A program made the position numbers and the translations under genes. Under the pieces are notes generated by a model. That model was not told the DNA's origin. It was given only the letters and a program-made list of their open reading frames with translations, and did no database searches. From positions 1 through 49,253 of the forward strand of contig JAUYVI010000014.1 in NCBI GenBank assembly GCA_030715195.1: a stretch of DNA of 49,253 bases, written 5' to 3'. The DNA is from Dongia sedimenti. Its GTDB lineage: Bacteria; Pseudomonadota; Alphaproteobacteria; Dongiales; Dongiaceae. Numbering within the stretch: the stretch's first letter is position 1; each line of letters opens with the position of its first letter. Shown here piece by piece: positions 8,390 through 16,660 of the stretch.

Positions 8390-9571
8390 ATGGCAGATAT
8401 CAGCGCCGACACCACCGCCAACAACAATCTCAACGCACAGATGGAACCGGGGCTGCGGCCGAGCCTGCCGCCGCCGACCCTGGAGACCGGCGCGGTCGGC
8501 TGGCTGCGGCACAATCTGTTCTCGAGCTGGGTCAACGCCATTCTGACCGTGCTGGCGTTGTACATCCTCTATCTGATCATCCCGCCGTTCCTCGCCTGGG
8601 CGGTCTTCGATGCGACCTGGACGGTGCCGCCGCTGGCTGCGGGCGTGGAAGACCATCCGCCGCAATTCGCCGATTGCCGCGCCAATGCCGGCGCCTGCTG
8701 GATCTTCGTCGAGGCCCGGCTGCCGCAATTCGTCTACGGCTTCTACACGGCCGAGCAGCGCTGGCGCGTCGATATCGTGTTCCTGATCCTGGCGGTCTCG
8801 ATCTTCGGCCTGCTGTCCGAGCGGATCAAACGGAAGAAGGAACTGGCGATCTTCTTCTTCGCGATCTTCCCGATCCTGGCCTTCTGGCTGCTCTATGGCG
8901 GGCTCGGCCTGGAGGTGGTCGAGACCAGGCTCTGGGGCGGCTTCATGCTGACCCTGATCCTCTCCGGCATCGGCATCGTGTTCTCGCTGCCGCTGGGCGT
9001 GCTGCTGGCCCTGGGGCGCCGCTCGGATCTCCCGGTCGTGCATATGCTCTGCGTGGTCATGATCGAGTTCGTGCGCGGCGTGCCGCTGATCACGATCCTG
9101 TTCATGGCCAACGTGATGCTGCCCTTCTTCCTGCCGCCCGGCGTCGAGTTCAACGTGCTGCTGCGCGTGCTGCTCGGCGTCACCATCTTCGCCGCGGCCT
9201 ATATGGCGGAGGTCGTGCGCGGCGGGTTGCAGGCCTTGCCCAAGGGCCAGTACGAGGGTGCCATGGCGATGGGACTCGGCTATTGGCAGATGATGCGCCT
9301 CATTATCCTGCCGCAAGCGCTGCGGATCGCCATTCCCGGGATCGTCAACAACTTCATCAGCCTGACCCAGGACACCACCCTGGTGGCGATCGTCGGGCTG
9401 TACGACTTCCTGAACATCGTCCGCGCGGGATCGCGCGACACCAACTGGCTCGGCACCGAGATCGAGGGCTATGTCTTCTGCGCCTTGGTCTACTGGATCT
9501 TCTGCTTCGCCATGTCGCGCTACAGCATGCATCTGGAGCGGAAGCTCCACACCGGTCACAAGAAGCGCTGA
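8390..9571 (+). CDS. aapM: General L-amino acid ABC transporter permease AapM
   Basis: Second permease of the Aap importer, 393 residues, forming the channel with AapQ. A hydrophilic, Pro-rich N-terminus (PSLPPPTLE) precedes the first helix around residues 50-70. A periplasmic loop, further helices and the conserved permease core follow, with [14 protein letters not shown] and the EAA coupling motif [25 protein letters not shown]. The ATG at 8390 begins 5 nt after the aapQ stop, so the two are translated from one message. A longer open frame upstream belongs to a shadow reading of aapQ. aapP follows 10 nt later. Confidence 0.93.
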   Translation: MADISADTTANNNLNAQMEPGLRPSLPPPTLETGAVGWLRHNLFSSWVNAILTVLALYILYLIIPPFLAWAVFDATWTVPPLAAGVEDHPPQFADCRANAGACWIFVEARLPQFVYGFYTAEQRWRVDIVFLILAVSIFGLLSERIKRKKELAIFFFAIFPILAFWLLYGGLGLEVVETRLWGGFMLTLILSGIGIVFSLPLGVLLALGRRSDLPVVHMLCVVMIEFVRGVPLITILFMANVMLPFFLPPGVEFNVLLRVLLGVTIFAAAYMAEVVRGGLQALPKGQYEGAMAMGLGYWQMMRLIILPQALRIAIPGIVNNFISLTQDTTLVAIVGLYDFLNIVRAGSRDTNWLGTEIEGYVFCALVYWIFCFAMSRYSMHLERKLHTGHKKR

Positions 9572-9581
9572 GAGGAACTCC

Positions 9582-10370
9582 ATGGCCCAAGCCTTAAACC
9601 AGGGGGCCGCACAAGCGATCCCCGCCGCATCGGACCAGCCGATGATCCAGCTCTCGGCCGTGAACAAATGGTACGGCCAGTTCCACGTCCTGAAGGACAT
9701 CGACCTCACGGTCTATACCGGCGAGCGGATCGTGGTCTGCGGCCCGTCGGGCTCCGGCAAGTCCACCATGATCCGCTGCATCAACCGGCTGGAGGAGCAC
9801 CAGAAGGGCAAGATCGTGGTCGATGGCGTCGAGCTGACCCATGACCTGAAGAAGATCGAGCAGGTGCGCCGCGAGGTCGGCATGGTGTTCCAACACTTCA
9901 ACCTGTTCCCGCACCTGACCGTGCTGGAGAACCTGACCCTGGCGCCGATCTGGGTCCGCAAGATGCCGAAGAAGGACGCGGAAGAGGTCGCGATGACCTA
10001 TCTGAAGCGCGTGAAGATCCCCGAGCAGGCGTCGAAGTATCCGGGCCAGCTTTCCGGCGGCCAGCAGCAGCGCGTCGCGATCGCGCGCTCGCTCTGCATG
10101 AACCCGAAGGTCATGCTGTTCGACGAGCCGACCTCGGCGCTGGATCCGGAGATGATCAAGGAAGTGCTGGACGTGATGATCGGCCTGGCCGAGACCGGCA
10201 TGACCATGATCTGCGTCACCCATGAGATGGGCTTCGCCCGCACCGTGGCCAACCGCGTCATCTTCATGGACCGCGGCGAGATCATCGAGCAGAACGATCC
10301 GGAAGAGTTCTTCAAGAACCCGAAATCCGAGCGGACCAAGCTGTTCCTGAGCCAGATCCTGCATCACTGA
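9582..10370 (+). CDS. aapP: General L-amino acid ABC transporter ATP-binding protein AapP
   Basis: ATPase of the Aap amino-acid importer, 262 residues and of the GlnQ/HisP type. Walker A is [10 protein letters not shown], the Q-loop [16 protein letters not shown], the signature [15 protein letters not shown], Walker [15 protein letters not shown] and the H-loop VTHEMGFAR. The ATG at 9582 follows an AGAGGAA ribosome binding site at 9571-9577; the open frame upstream of it is inside aapM. It closes the aapJQMP operon and converges with the minus-strand flavin dehydrogenase gene that ends at 10416, only 45 nt away. Confidence 0.96.
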   Translation: MAQALNQGAAQAIPAASDQPMIQLSAVNKWYGQFHVLKDIDLTVYTGERIVVCGPSGSGKSTMIRCINRLEEHQKGKIVVDGVELTHDLKKIEQVRREVGMVFQHFNLFPHLTVLENLTLAPIWVRKMPKKDAEEVAMTYLKRVKIPEQASKYPGQLSGGQQQRVAIARSLCMNPKVMLFDEPTSALDPEMIKEVLDVMIGLAETGMTMICVTHEMGFARTVANRVIFMDRGEIIEQNDPEEFFKNPKSERTKLFLSQILHH

Positions 10371-10415
10371 GGCGCGCGGCCCATGCCCCGCGACAGTGGC
10401 TCGCACCGCCGCGCG

Positions 10416-11525
10416 CTATCGCCTGCCGACAAACCGCGCGATGCCGAGGCCATGGATGTCGGTGTCGCTGCGGCCGTCGATGAGCAGCTCGGCCAGGACC
10501 GCGCCAACGCCGGGACCAAGCTGAAATCCGTGGCCGCAGAATCCGAAAGCGTGGAACAGACCCGGCGTCGTGGTTGAAGGTCCCACGATGGGCGAGCCGT
10601 CCGCGGTGTCGCCATCGACCCCGGTCCAGGTGCGGATGATGTTGAGATGCCGGATCTCCGGCACGATGCGGGCGGCCTCCGCAGCGGCACGCGCGGATAT
10701 CTCCGGCAGCGGTGCCGAGCGGGTGTGATCGGCATTGGCGCGGCCCTGGCCGCCGCCGAAGATCACGTTGCCGCGCGGGATCTGCCGGAAATAGAGATCG
10801 CCGCCGATGACGCCGAGCACCGGCTGGAAGCGATAGGGCGCCGGCTCGGTGACCATGACCTGCGGCACTTCCGGCACCAGGTTCACCATCTCGCCGAACC
10901 AGCCGGCGACGGTCGCGGCCCAGGCGCCGGCGGCATTGACCAGCAGCGGCGCCTCGAAGCGCCTTCCATCCCGCACGGCGACCTGAAACACGCCGCCGTC
11001 ATGGGTCGCCTCGACCACTTCCGCGCCCTCGACCAGCGTGGCGCCGGCTTTGCGCGCCGCCGTGGCGAAGGCGGGGGCGATCAGCCGCGGGTTGGCCTGT
11101 CCGTCGCTCGGGCAATAAGTGCCGGCGATGATGTGCGGCCCGAGCCAGGGAAAGCGGTGGTCGAGCGCGGCGCGGTCCAGGAACTCGAGCTTGAGCCCAT
11201 ACAACGAGGCGCCCTGCATATGCAGCAGCAGCAATCTCAGGTCGGATTCCTGGCGCGCCAGGCGCAGATGGCCGGTCACGGCGAACTCGCCGTCGGTCCC
11301 GATCAAGCTCGCGAGGTCCGCCCAGATCGCGCGGGCGCGGAAGGAGAGGGGGAGCTCGGCCAGCGCGCGGCCGTGCTGGCGCACGCCGCCGAAATTGACG
11401 CCGCTGGCGCGGATGCCGGCCTGGTCGCGTTCCAGCAGGATCACCGAGCGGCCCTTGCGGGCGACATGGAGCGCGGTCGAGCAGCCGACGATGCCGCCGC
11501 CGATCACGATGACATCGGCTTTCAA
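10416..11525 (-). CDS. FAD-dependent oxidoreductase, catalytic subunit of a HcnC/OoxB-type heterotrimer
   Basis: DAO-family flavoprotein of about 369 residues, related to the beta subunit of sarcosine oxidase, HcnC of glycine (cyanide-forming) dehydrogenase, and the OoxB/NoxB subunits of opine oxidases. The FAD-binding fold starts at once with VIVIGGGIVGCSTALHVAR; GVNFGGVRQHGR is the conserved segment near the flavin, and the C-terminus carries the second FAD contact GLFHAFGFCGHGFQLGPG. The start is probably the TTG at 11525 (LKADVIVIGGG, read as Met): it overlaps the stop of the upstream subunit as TTGA, and the coding frame upstream of it has no family similarity. The two preceding genes encode the other subunits. 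The likely reaction is oxidation of an amino or imino acid with electrons passed via iron-sulfur centres to the respiratory chain. The substrate is unknown. Confidence 0.85.
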   Translation of the reverse strand: MKADVIVIGGGIVGCSTALHVARKGRSVILLERDQAGIRASGVNFGGVRQHGRALAELPLSFRARAIWADLASLIGTDGEFAVTGHLRLARQESDLRLLLLHMQGASLYGLKLEFLDRAALDHRFPWLGPHIIAGTYCPSDGQANPRLIAPAFATAARKAGATLVEGAEVVEATHDGGVFQVAVRDGRRFEAPLLVNAAGAWAATVAGWFGEMVNLVPEVPQVMVTEPAPYRFQPVLGVIGGDLYFRQIPRGNVIFGGGQGRANADHTRSAPLPEISARAAAEAARIVPEIRHLNIIRTWTGVDGDTADGSPIVGPSTTTPGLFHAFGFCGHGFQLGPGVGAVLAELLIDGRSDTDIHGLGIARFVGRR

Positions 11526-12886
11526 GGCGCGTCTCCGGCCAGCGCCTCGATCGGGACCGGCTTCACCGGCGGCTGCGCCCGCAGCCGGCCGACGGAATCG
11601 ACGCTGACGCCGAGCTTTGCGGCCAGCACTTCGGCGCCGGCGATGCCGCAAATCCGCCCCTGGCAGCGGCCCATGCCGAGCCGGGTTGCGGCCTTTACCC
11701 GGTTGATCTCGCGGAGACCTTGATCGGCGGCGGCGCGGACCTCCCCGGCGGTGATATTCTCGCAGCGGCAGAGGATGCTCGCATCCGGCAAGTCCGCGGC
11801 CAGATGCGACGGGAAGGGCATCGCCTGTTCCAGCGCCACACGGAACCGATGCCAGCGCTTGAGTGTGCCGAAATCGCCGGCGTCCTTGAGCGCGATGCCG
11901 AGGTCCTGCAACAGGGCGCCGGCTGCGATCCGGCCGCGCAGCTCCGCGGCATCGGCGCCCTGGATGCCGGCGCCGTCGCCCGCGAGATAGAGGCCGTCGC
12001 GGCCGACGGCGCGGCCGTGGTCATCGATTTCCGGCAGCCACTGGTTCTGCGCGCGGTCAAAGACGAACTGCGCGCCGGCGAGTTCGGCGAGCTGGCTCTC
12101 CGACTTCAACCCGTAGCCGAGCGCCACGGCATCGCAGTCGAATTGGCGCAGGCGGCCATCGACGAGCACTTCCAGGCCCTCGACGCTGTCGCGACCCATG
12201 ATGCGGGCCGGGCGCACCGAGCCGATGACGGGAATGCGCCAGGAGAGAAGCTTGGCGACATAATAGGCGCCCTTCGCCGCCGTCTTGGCCTGTGCCGCCA
12301 TGCCGAGGAGATTGGCGCCGAGGCCGAGCCAGGGCGCGGTCGTCAACACGGCGGCGACGTTGACACCGGCCTTGGCGTATTGATAAGCGGCGAGATAGAG
12401 CAGGGGACCGGAGCCGAGGAAAACCACGCTATGACCGATGGCGCAGCCCTGGTGTTTCAATGCGATCTGCGCGCCGCCCAGCGCAAAGACCCCCGGCAGG
12501 GTCCAGCCGGGCAGCGGCATGATCCGGTCCATCGCCCCGGTCGCCAGGATCAGGCGGTCGTAGGCAATCTCCTCCCGCCGTCCGTCGCCGAGCGTGATCA
12601 GGCGATCGGAAGCAATGTCGAAGACCGTCGTTCCCGGCCGATAATCGAGCTGCGGCTGGATGCGGGCGAAAGCCGCGTGCAGGTCCTCGGCCTTCCCGGC
12701 CTCGAAACCATAGAGCGCTTTGCCGTCGCGCCGAAATCCGCGCACCTCTGGAAGTTGCTGATAAATGCGGCCGCCGATGCGCGGCGCCTCGTCGAGCAGG
12801 ATCGGCGACAGCCCGTGCTCGACCAGCCGCTCGGCGGCGCGGATGCCGGCGGGACCGCCGCCGACGATCGCCACCCGCGTGTTCAT
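11522..12886 (-). CDS. FAD/NAD-type oxidoreductase with BFD-like [2Fe-2S] domain, HcnB/OoxA-type subunit
   Basis: Middle subunit of the same heterotrimeric dehydrogenase, 454 residues. It is a pyridine-nucleotide-disulfide-type flavoprotein: the N-terminal VAIVGGGPAGIRAAERL binds FAD, ILATGAMDR is the second FAD motif, and a second dinucleotide-binding region is at VVFLGSGPLLYLAAYQ. The C-terminal about 80 residues form a BFD-like [2Fe-2S] domain with CRCEN and, further on, GRCQGRICG, giving the C-x-C ... C-x4-C ligand set. This domain order is diagnostic for HcnB, OoxA, NoxA and D-hydroxyproline dehydrogenase subunits. The ATG at 12886 (MNTRVAIVGGG) overlaps the small-subunit stop by 4 nt, and its TGA overlaps the TTG start of the next gene. 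Confidence 0.88.
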   Translation of the reverse strand: MNTRVAIVGGGPAGIRAAERLVEHGLSPILLDEAPRIGGRIYQQLPEVRGFRRDGKALYGFEAGKAEDLHAAFARIQPQLDYRPGTTVFDIASDRLITLGDGRREEIAYDRLILATGAMDRIMPLPGWTLPGVFALGGAQIALKHQGCAIGHSVVFLGSGPLLYLAAYQYAKAGVNVAAVLTTAPWLGLGANLLGMAAQAKTAAKGAYYVAKLLSWRIPVIGSVRPARIMGRDSVEGLEVLVDGRLRQFDCDAVALGYGLKSESQLAELAGAQFVFDRAQNQWLPEIDDHGRAVGRDGLYLAGDGAGIQGADAAELRGRIAAGALLQDLGIALKDAGDFGTLKRWHRFRVALEQAMPFPSHLAADLPDASILCRCENITAGEVRAAADQGLREINRVKAATRLGMGRCQGRICGIAGAEVLAAKLGVSVDSVGRLRAQPPVKPVPIEALAGDAP

Positions 12887-13188
12887 CGCCGGGTCACAAT
12901 CGCCATGCCCTCGGCGACATAGGTGGTGCAGGCGCGCAGCGACCGTCCATCGGCGCTTGCGACCCAGCAATCCTGACAGGCGCCCATCAGGCAGAAGCCA
13001 GCCCTTGGCGCTTCGGTGAACTCGGCCATGCGCAGGTGTGCGCGGGTGGTCAGGATCGCGATCAGCACGGTGTCGCCTTCCAGGGCCTCGGTTTCGACGC
13101 CATCGAGGAGGAAGGCGATGCGGCGGCGCTCACGTTCGGCGACCCGACGGAATTGGCCCCGTCCCATTTGACCGGGTTGGCGGCTCAC
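12883..13188 (-). CDS. Small [2Fe-2S] ferredoxin-like subunit, HcnA/OoxX-type
   Basis: Small electron-transfer subunit of the heterotrimer, about 101 residues. It has the plant-type ferredoxin cysteine pattern: CLMGACQDC (C-x4-C-x2-C) and a fourth cysteine in LRACTTYV about a dozen residues later. The surrounding GDTVLIAIL and AEFTEAPRAGF segments match HcnA-like proteins, where this domain relays electrons between the two flavin subunits. I place the start at the GTG at 13188 (VSRQPGQMGRGQF) because its GTGA overlaps the chaC stop exactly as the other junctions in this operon do; the ATG at 13167 is the alternative and loses seven residues. It is encoded directly before the HcnB-like subunit with a further 4-nt overlap. 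Confidence 0.85.
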   Translation of the reverse strand: MSRQPGQMGRGQFRRVAERERRRIAFLLDGVETEALEGDTVLIAILTTRAHLRMAEFTEAPRAGFCLMGACQDCWVASADGRSLRACTTYVAEGMAIVTRR

Positions 13189-13874
13189 GATTTCGGCGGC
13201 GTCAGGTGCAGGCGCTGGATTTCCTCGGCGACCAGATGCTGCAACCGCCAGAGATTGCGGTCGCGGATGCCGTGCTCCTCGAGCTTGGAGACGGTGTGAA
13301 ACAGGTATTCCGCGCCGGAGCCGGCATGGCCGCAGGCGCGGGCGAGAATCTGCGCCACCCTTGCGTGATCCTGCTTTTCGACCCGCAGCGGACCCTTGAT
13401 GCCGGCCCAGAAGGTGAGGGCCTGGGCCTTGCCGTGCGGGGTGTCGATGGCGATCCAGCGGGCGATCTCGAGGCCTTCGCGCGAGGCGCTTTCGCGTTTC
13501 AGCAGGCGGACCATCTGCTCGTGATGGTCGGTGTCCGGCAGGCGATAGGCGACCCCGGTGCAGCAGCCCCCGGGCTCCAGCACCATCATCAGGCCGGGCT
13601 GCTCCGGCGTGCCGCGCCAGCGCGGCAAGTGCATGGTGAAGGCCCGATGCCAGCCATGCGCCGTGGCGCGGCAATGCTCGAGCGCCTCGAAAGCGGGCTT
13701 CCAGATCAGGGATCCGTAGGCGAACAGCCAGAGCGGGCCGGGCTCGCGCCGCTTCAGCAGTTCGGCGGCGAAATGCTCATAGTCGGCGTCGCAGACCTCG
13801 GTCAGGTAGGGCGGCAGGCCGCGATCCGGCTCGGCACGATGGCAGAGTGCCACCAGTTCGGCGGTCAGCGCCAT
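13185..13874 (-). CDS. chaC: ChaC-like gamma-glutamylcyclotransferase
   Basis: Gamma-glutamylcyclotransferase of the ChaC family, which cleaves glutathione to 5-oxoproline and Cys-Gly in the cytoplasm. The 229-residue protein has the substrate-binding loop FAYGSLIWKP (YGSL at residues 53-56), the RWRGTPEQPGL block whose Glu is the expected catalytic acid, and the GCCTGVAYRLP strand of the fold. The ATG at 13874 (MALTAELVALC) gives the usual ChaC length; longer in-frame sequence upstream is unrelated. Its stop overlaps the GTG of the ferredoxin-like subunit, so it appears to be the first gene of a four-gene operon with the flavin heterotrimer. That linkage is unexpected for a glutathione-degrading enzyme and is discussed as a finding. 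Confidence 0.87.
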   Translation of the reverse strand: MALTAELVALCHRAEPDRGLPPYLTEVCDADYEHFAAELLKRREPGPLWLFAYGSLIWKPAFEALEHCRATAHGWHRAFTMHLPRWRGTPEQPGLMMVLEPGGCCTGVAYRLPDTDHHEQMVRLLKRESASREGLEIARWIAIDTPHGKAQALTFWAGIKGPLRVEKQDHARVAQILARACGHAGSGAEYLFHTVSKLEEHGIRDRNLWRLQHLVAEEIQRLHLTPPKS

Positions 13875-13992
13875 CTTTGACTTCGATCTGCCGGATCTGG
13901 TGGACAAACGCCGCGCCTCTGCCGTGTTCAGGCGGGCCCCAACATACCAACCGGACCAGGTGTCCGCCAGAGGTGTGTCCCTGGGAGGATGC

Positions 13993-14994
13993 TCACCCCG
14001 TGGCCACCTCCGGCAGGCGCGGGATGACATGCATCGGCGCGTAGCCCTCCAGGCGCGGGTCCAGCATGCGCTTCTGAACCTGCCGCACCGGGCGGAAGCC
14101 GGCGCGCTGGTATTCGCCGATCGCCCGCGGGTGATCGAGGGTGCAGGTATCGACGGTCAGCTTTTCCGGTCCATAGGACCAGGCCTGATCCACCGCCCAG
14201 TTGAGCAGATACTTGCCGAGGCCCCGGCCGATGAACTCGTTCATCAGGCCGAAATAGGCAAAGGCGAGCTCCGGCTTCGGCCGTCGGTCGAGCTCGACGA
14301 AGCCGGAAGGCTGGCCGCCGGTATAGAGCACGTAAAGCTCGACCTCGGGATGATCGACCAGGGCAAGCAGCTTCTCGTCCGGCATCCGCCGGCGATCGGT
14401 CCACAGCCATTGCTCGCCGACCGTGTTGTAGAGGAAGCGATAGAAGGCGATGGTCGGACTCTCGACCCGGAGCAAGGCATGCTTGCCCGGGGGCAGCGGC
14501 ACGGTCGGCCGGGTCGGCGGTGCGGTCATTTCCATATAGGTGATGACCACATCGATCTCGGCGGAAGCGAGATCGACGTCGCCCTTGTCGAGCCAGCGGC
14601 CGAGCACGGCATGGCCGGCATTCTCGTAGCCGAGGTGCTGGTAGAATTCCCGCGCCGCCGGGTTCTCGGCCCGCACCATCAGGTTGATTTTCGGCATGCC
14701 GCGCGCGACCAGCCAGGCCTCGGCGAATTGCACCAGTTTCCGGCCATAGCCCTTGCCGCGCTGGTCCTCGGCGACGGCGACCTTGTGGAGCCAGCCGCGG
14801 TAGCCGTCGTGGCCGACCAAGACGCTGGCGACAATGCGATCTCCATCGCGGCCGATATAGAGCAGGCAGTTGTTGTTCTTCTGGATCCGCGCGATCTCGA
14901 CCTTCGGATCGTTGTACGGCTTGAGGATGCCGGCGTCGCGCCACAGCGCCGCGACGCCGTCGAAGTCGCGTTCGGAGTAGGGGAGAATGATCAT
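13993..14994 (-). CDS. Two-domain GNAT N-acetyltransferase
   Basis: A 333-residue protein with two GNAT units. The first (about 1-150) is complete, with the acetyl-CoA loop VAVAEDQRGKGYGRKLVQFA and the VRAENPAAREFYQHLGYEN terminus; it resembles YpeA-type acetyltransferases. The second half (about 165-325) has a weaker fold match: AYFGLMNEFIGRGLGKYLLNWA contains a G-x-G-x-G-like loop (GRGLGK) and DHPRAIGEYQRAGFRPV resembles the C-terminal GNAT strand. The substrate is unknown. The ATG at 14994 (MIILPYSERDFDG) overlaps the sulfurtransferase stop by 4 nt, so it belongs to the alaX-sulfurtransferase-GNAT transcript. The chaC operon starts 118 nt downstream of its end and could be cotranscribed. 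Confidence 0.75.
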   Translation of the reverse strand: MIILPYSERDFDGVAALWRDAGILKPYNDPKVEIARIQKNNNCLLYIGRDGDRIVASVLVGHDGYRGWLHKVAVAEDQRGKGYGRKLVQFAEAWLVARGMPKINLMVRAENPAAREFYQHLGYENAGHAVLGRWLDKGDVDLASAEIDVVITYMEMTAPPTRPTVPLPPGKHALLRVESPTIAFYRFLYNTVGEQWLWTDRRRMPDEKLLALVDHPEVELYVLYTGGQPSGFVELDRRPKPELAFAYFGLMNEFIGRGLGKYLLNWAVDQAWSYGPEKLTVDTCTLDHPRAIGEYQRAGFRPVRQVQKRMLDPRLEGYAPMHVIPRLPEVATG

Positions 14995-15845
14995 GGTTCG
15001 ACCGGCGTGTCCCCGGGCAGGCCCCATTCGGCCCAGGACCCGTCATAGACCGCGACGTCGCGATGGCCGATCAGATCGAGGCCGAGGGCGAGCACCGCGG
15101 CGGTGATGCCGGAGCCGCAACTGGTAACCACCGGCTGCTTCGGATCGATGCCGGCGGCGGCGAACTTGGCGCGCAGCTGGTCGACCGGCAGGAACGTGCC
15201 GTCCGGGCGCAGCAACTGCGTATACGGGAGATTGAGCGATCCCGGGATATGCCCGGCGCGGCGTCCGGGCCAGAGTTCCGGCTCGGTCGCGTTGAAGCGC
15301 CCGGCGGCGCGGGCATCCAGCACCTGCTCGCGTTTCGACTTCAGATTGTCGAGCAACTGTTGCTTCGAGCGGACCATGGTGTTGTCGAGGCGTGGCGTGA
15401 AGTGACGCTCGCGCGGGGCGGGCGGCAGGTCCTCCAGCGGCCGATCCTCCGCCATCCACTTCATCAACCCGCCATCGAGCACGGCGACGTCGCGATGGCC
15501 GAAGATCCGGAAGGTCCACCAGACCCGCGCCGCGGCGATCCCGCCATTGCCGTCATAGACGACGATGCGCGAACCATCGCCGATGCCGAGCTTCTTCATG
15601 CGGGAGCCGAATTTGTCGGCCGGCGGCAGCATATGTGGCAGGTCGGTCGACGTGTCGCTGATCTCATCGACGTCGAAGAAGACCGCGCCGGGAATGTGGC
15701 GCTGGTCGTATTCGGTGCGGGCGCTCTTGTTCTGCATCGGCAGATAGTATGTCGCATCGACGATGCGCAGGTCCGGCTGGCCGAGATGGGCCTCGAGCCA
15801 TTCGGTGCTGACCAGGGATTTGGTTTCGGTATCCACCGCCATCAT
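14991..15845 (-). CDS. sseA: 3-mercaptopyruvate sulfurtransferase (tandem rhodanese)
   Basis: Tandem-rhodanese enzyme that moves sulfur from 3-mercaptopyruvate or thiosulfate to an acceptor. The 284-residue length is standard for SseA. The inactive N-terminal rhodanese (about 10-130) has the HIPGAVFFDVDEISD motif; the C-terminal one (about 160-280) has the GHIPGSLNLPY motif and the catalytic cysteine Cys243 in CGSGIT. The CGSG(I/V)T loop points to mercaptopyruvate rather than thiosulfate (which usually has CRKG). The start is the ATG at 15845 (MMAVDTETKSL), overlapping the AlaX stop; a second ATG follows directly. It sits between AlaX and the double-GNAT gene, all joined by 4-nt overlaps. Confidence 0.9.
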   Translation of the reverse strand: MMAVDTETKSLVSTEWLEAHLGQPDLRIVDATYYLPMQNKSARTEYDQRHIPGAVFFDVDEISDTSTDLPHMLPPADKFGSRMKKLGIGDGSRIVVYDGNGGIAAARVWWTFRIFGHRDVAVLDGGLMKWMAEDRPLEDLPPAPRERHFTPRLDNTMVRSKQQLLDNLKSKREQVLDARAAGRFNATEPELWPGRRAGHIPGSLNLPYTQLLRPDGTFLPVDQLRAKFAAAGIDPKQPVVTSCGSGITAAVLALGLDLIGHRDVAVYDGSWAEWGLPGDTPVEP

Positions 15846-16564
15846 TCGACCTTCAATGCCAGATTGAAACGACGATTCATCTTGCCCTTGTTCTCGATCT
15901 TGACGCATTCGACCGCGCCGATCTCGCCGGTGCGCGCGACATGCGTGCCGCCGCAAGGCTGCAGGTCCACGCCGTCGATCTCCAGCAGGCGCACGCGGCC
16001 CTGGCCCATCGGCGGCTTCACCGACATGGTGCGCACCAACTCGGGCCGCGCCGCCATCTCGTCATCGGTGATCCAGCGCGTGCCGGTGGGATGGTCCTCG
16101 GTGATCAGGCGGTTCAATTCCTCGGTGATCTTCTCCTTGTCGGGCGAGCCGTCCGGCAGGTTGAAATCGAGACGGCCCTTGCCGTCGCTCACCTGGCCGC
16201 CGGTCACTTCGCCGGAGACGATCGAGGAGAGCAGGTGCAAGCAGGTGTGCATCCGCATCAGGCGATGCCGGCGCTCCCAGTCGAGCTCGGCGGTCACGGC
16301 GGTGCCGGGGACGAGGGTCGCCGCGCCTTCCGCCGGGACATGCACGATCTCACCGGGCATCGCGCCCTTCACCGTGTCGCGGATCTCGACCACCGTGCCG
16401 TCGGCGGCGCGGAGCCGCCCGACATCGCCGGGCTGGCCGCCGCCGGTCGGATAGAACACGGTGCGGTCGAGCCGGATACCTTTCTCGTCGATCGCGGTGA
16501 CGACCGCATCGCAGCTCTTGAGATAGGCGTCTTCGCGGAACAATGCCTCGGTCGGGCTTTCCAT
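15842..16564 (-). CDS. AlaX-type trans-editing alanyl-tRNA hydrolase
   Basis: Free-standing homologue of the alanyl-tRNA synthetase editing domain, which removes wrongly attached Ser or Gly from tRNA-Ala. The 240-residue protein (AlaX-M/AlaXp size) keeps the full zinc and catalytic set: His106 and His110 in MHTCLHLLSS, and Cys204 and His208 in CGGTHV. The N-terminal TVFYPTGGGQPGD block is the glycine-rich conserved start of the family. The ATG at 16564 (MESPTEALFRED) fits the family's beginning. It heads a minus-strand transcript with the sulfurtransferase and GNAT genes and diverges from the glutathione transferase gene, with 96 nt between the starts. Confidence 0.88.
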   Translation of the reverse strand: MESPTEALFREDAYLKSCDAVVTAIDEKGIRLDRTVFYPTGGGQPGDVGRLRAADGTVVEIRDTVKGAMPGEIVHVPAEGAATLVPGTAVTAELDWERRHRLMRMHTCLHLLSSIVSGEVTGGQVSDGKGRLDFNLPDGSPDKEKITEELNRLITEDHPTGTRWITDDEMAARPELVRTMSVKPPMGQGRVRLLEIDGVDLQPCGGTHVARTGEIGAVECVKIENKGKMNRRFNLALKVE

Positions 16565-16601
16565 GGATAACTCCCTGTTGCCGGGCATCATAATGGGGCG
16601 G

Positions 16602-16627
16602 CCTTGACGGTCAAGGAGCGCACTCCT
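16602..16627. promoter_or_regulatory. Two adjacent dyads in the alaX/gst divergent region
   Basis: Two inverted repeats touch each other here: CCTTGACGGTCAAGG at 16602-16616 is a perfect palindrome around a central base, and AGGAGCGCACTCCT at 16614-16627 has perfect 5-bp arms with a 4-nt spacer. A -35-like TTGACG (16605-16610) lies inside the first, reading toward the GST gene. This arrangement resembles operators of MerR-type or similar dimeric regulators, but no regulator gene is next to it. Confidence 0.4.
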
Positions 16628-16660
16628 ACCGTTCGGTGTGGGAAAAGCGGGGAAATTTCC

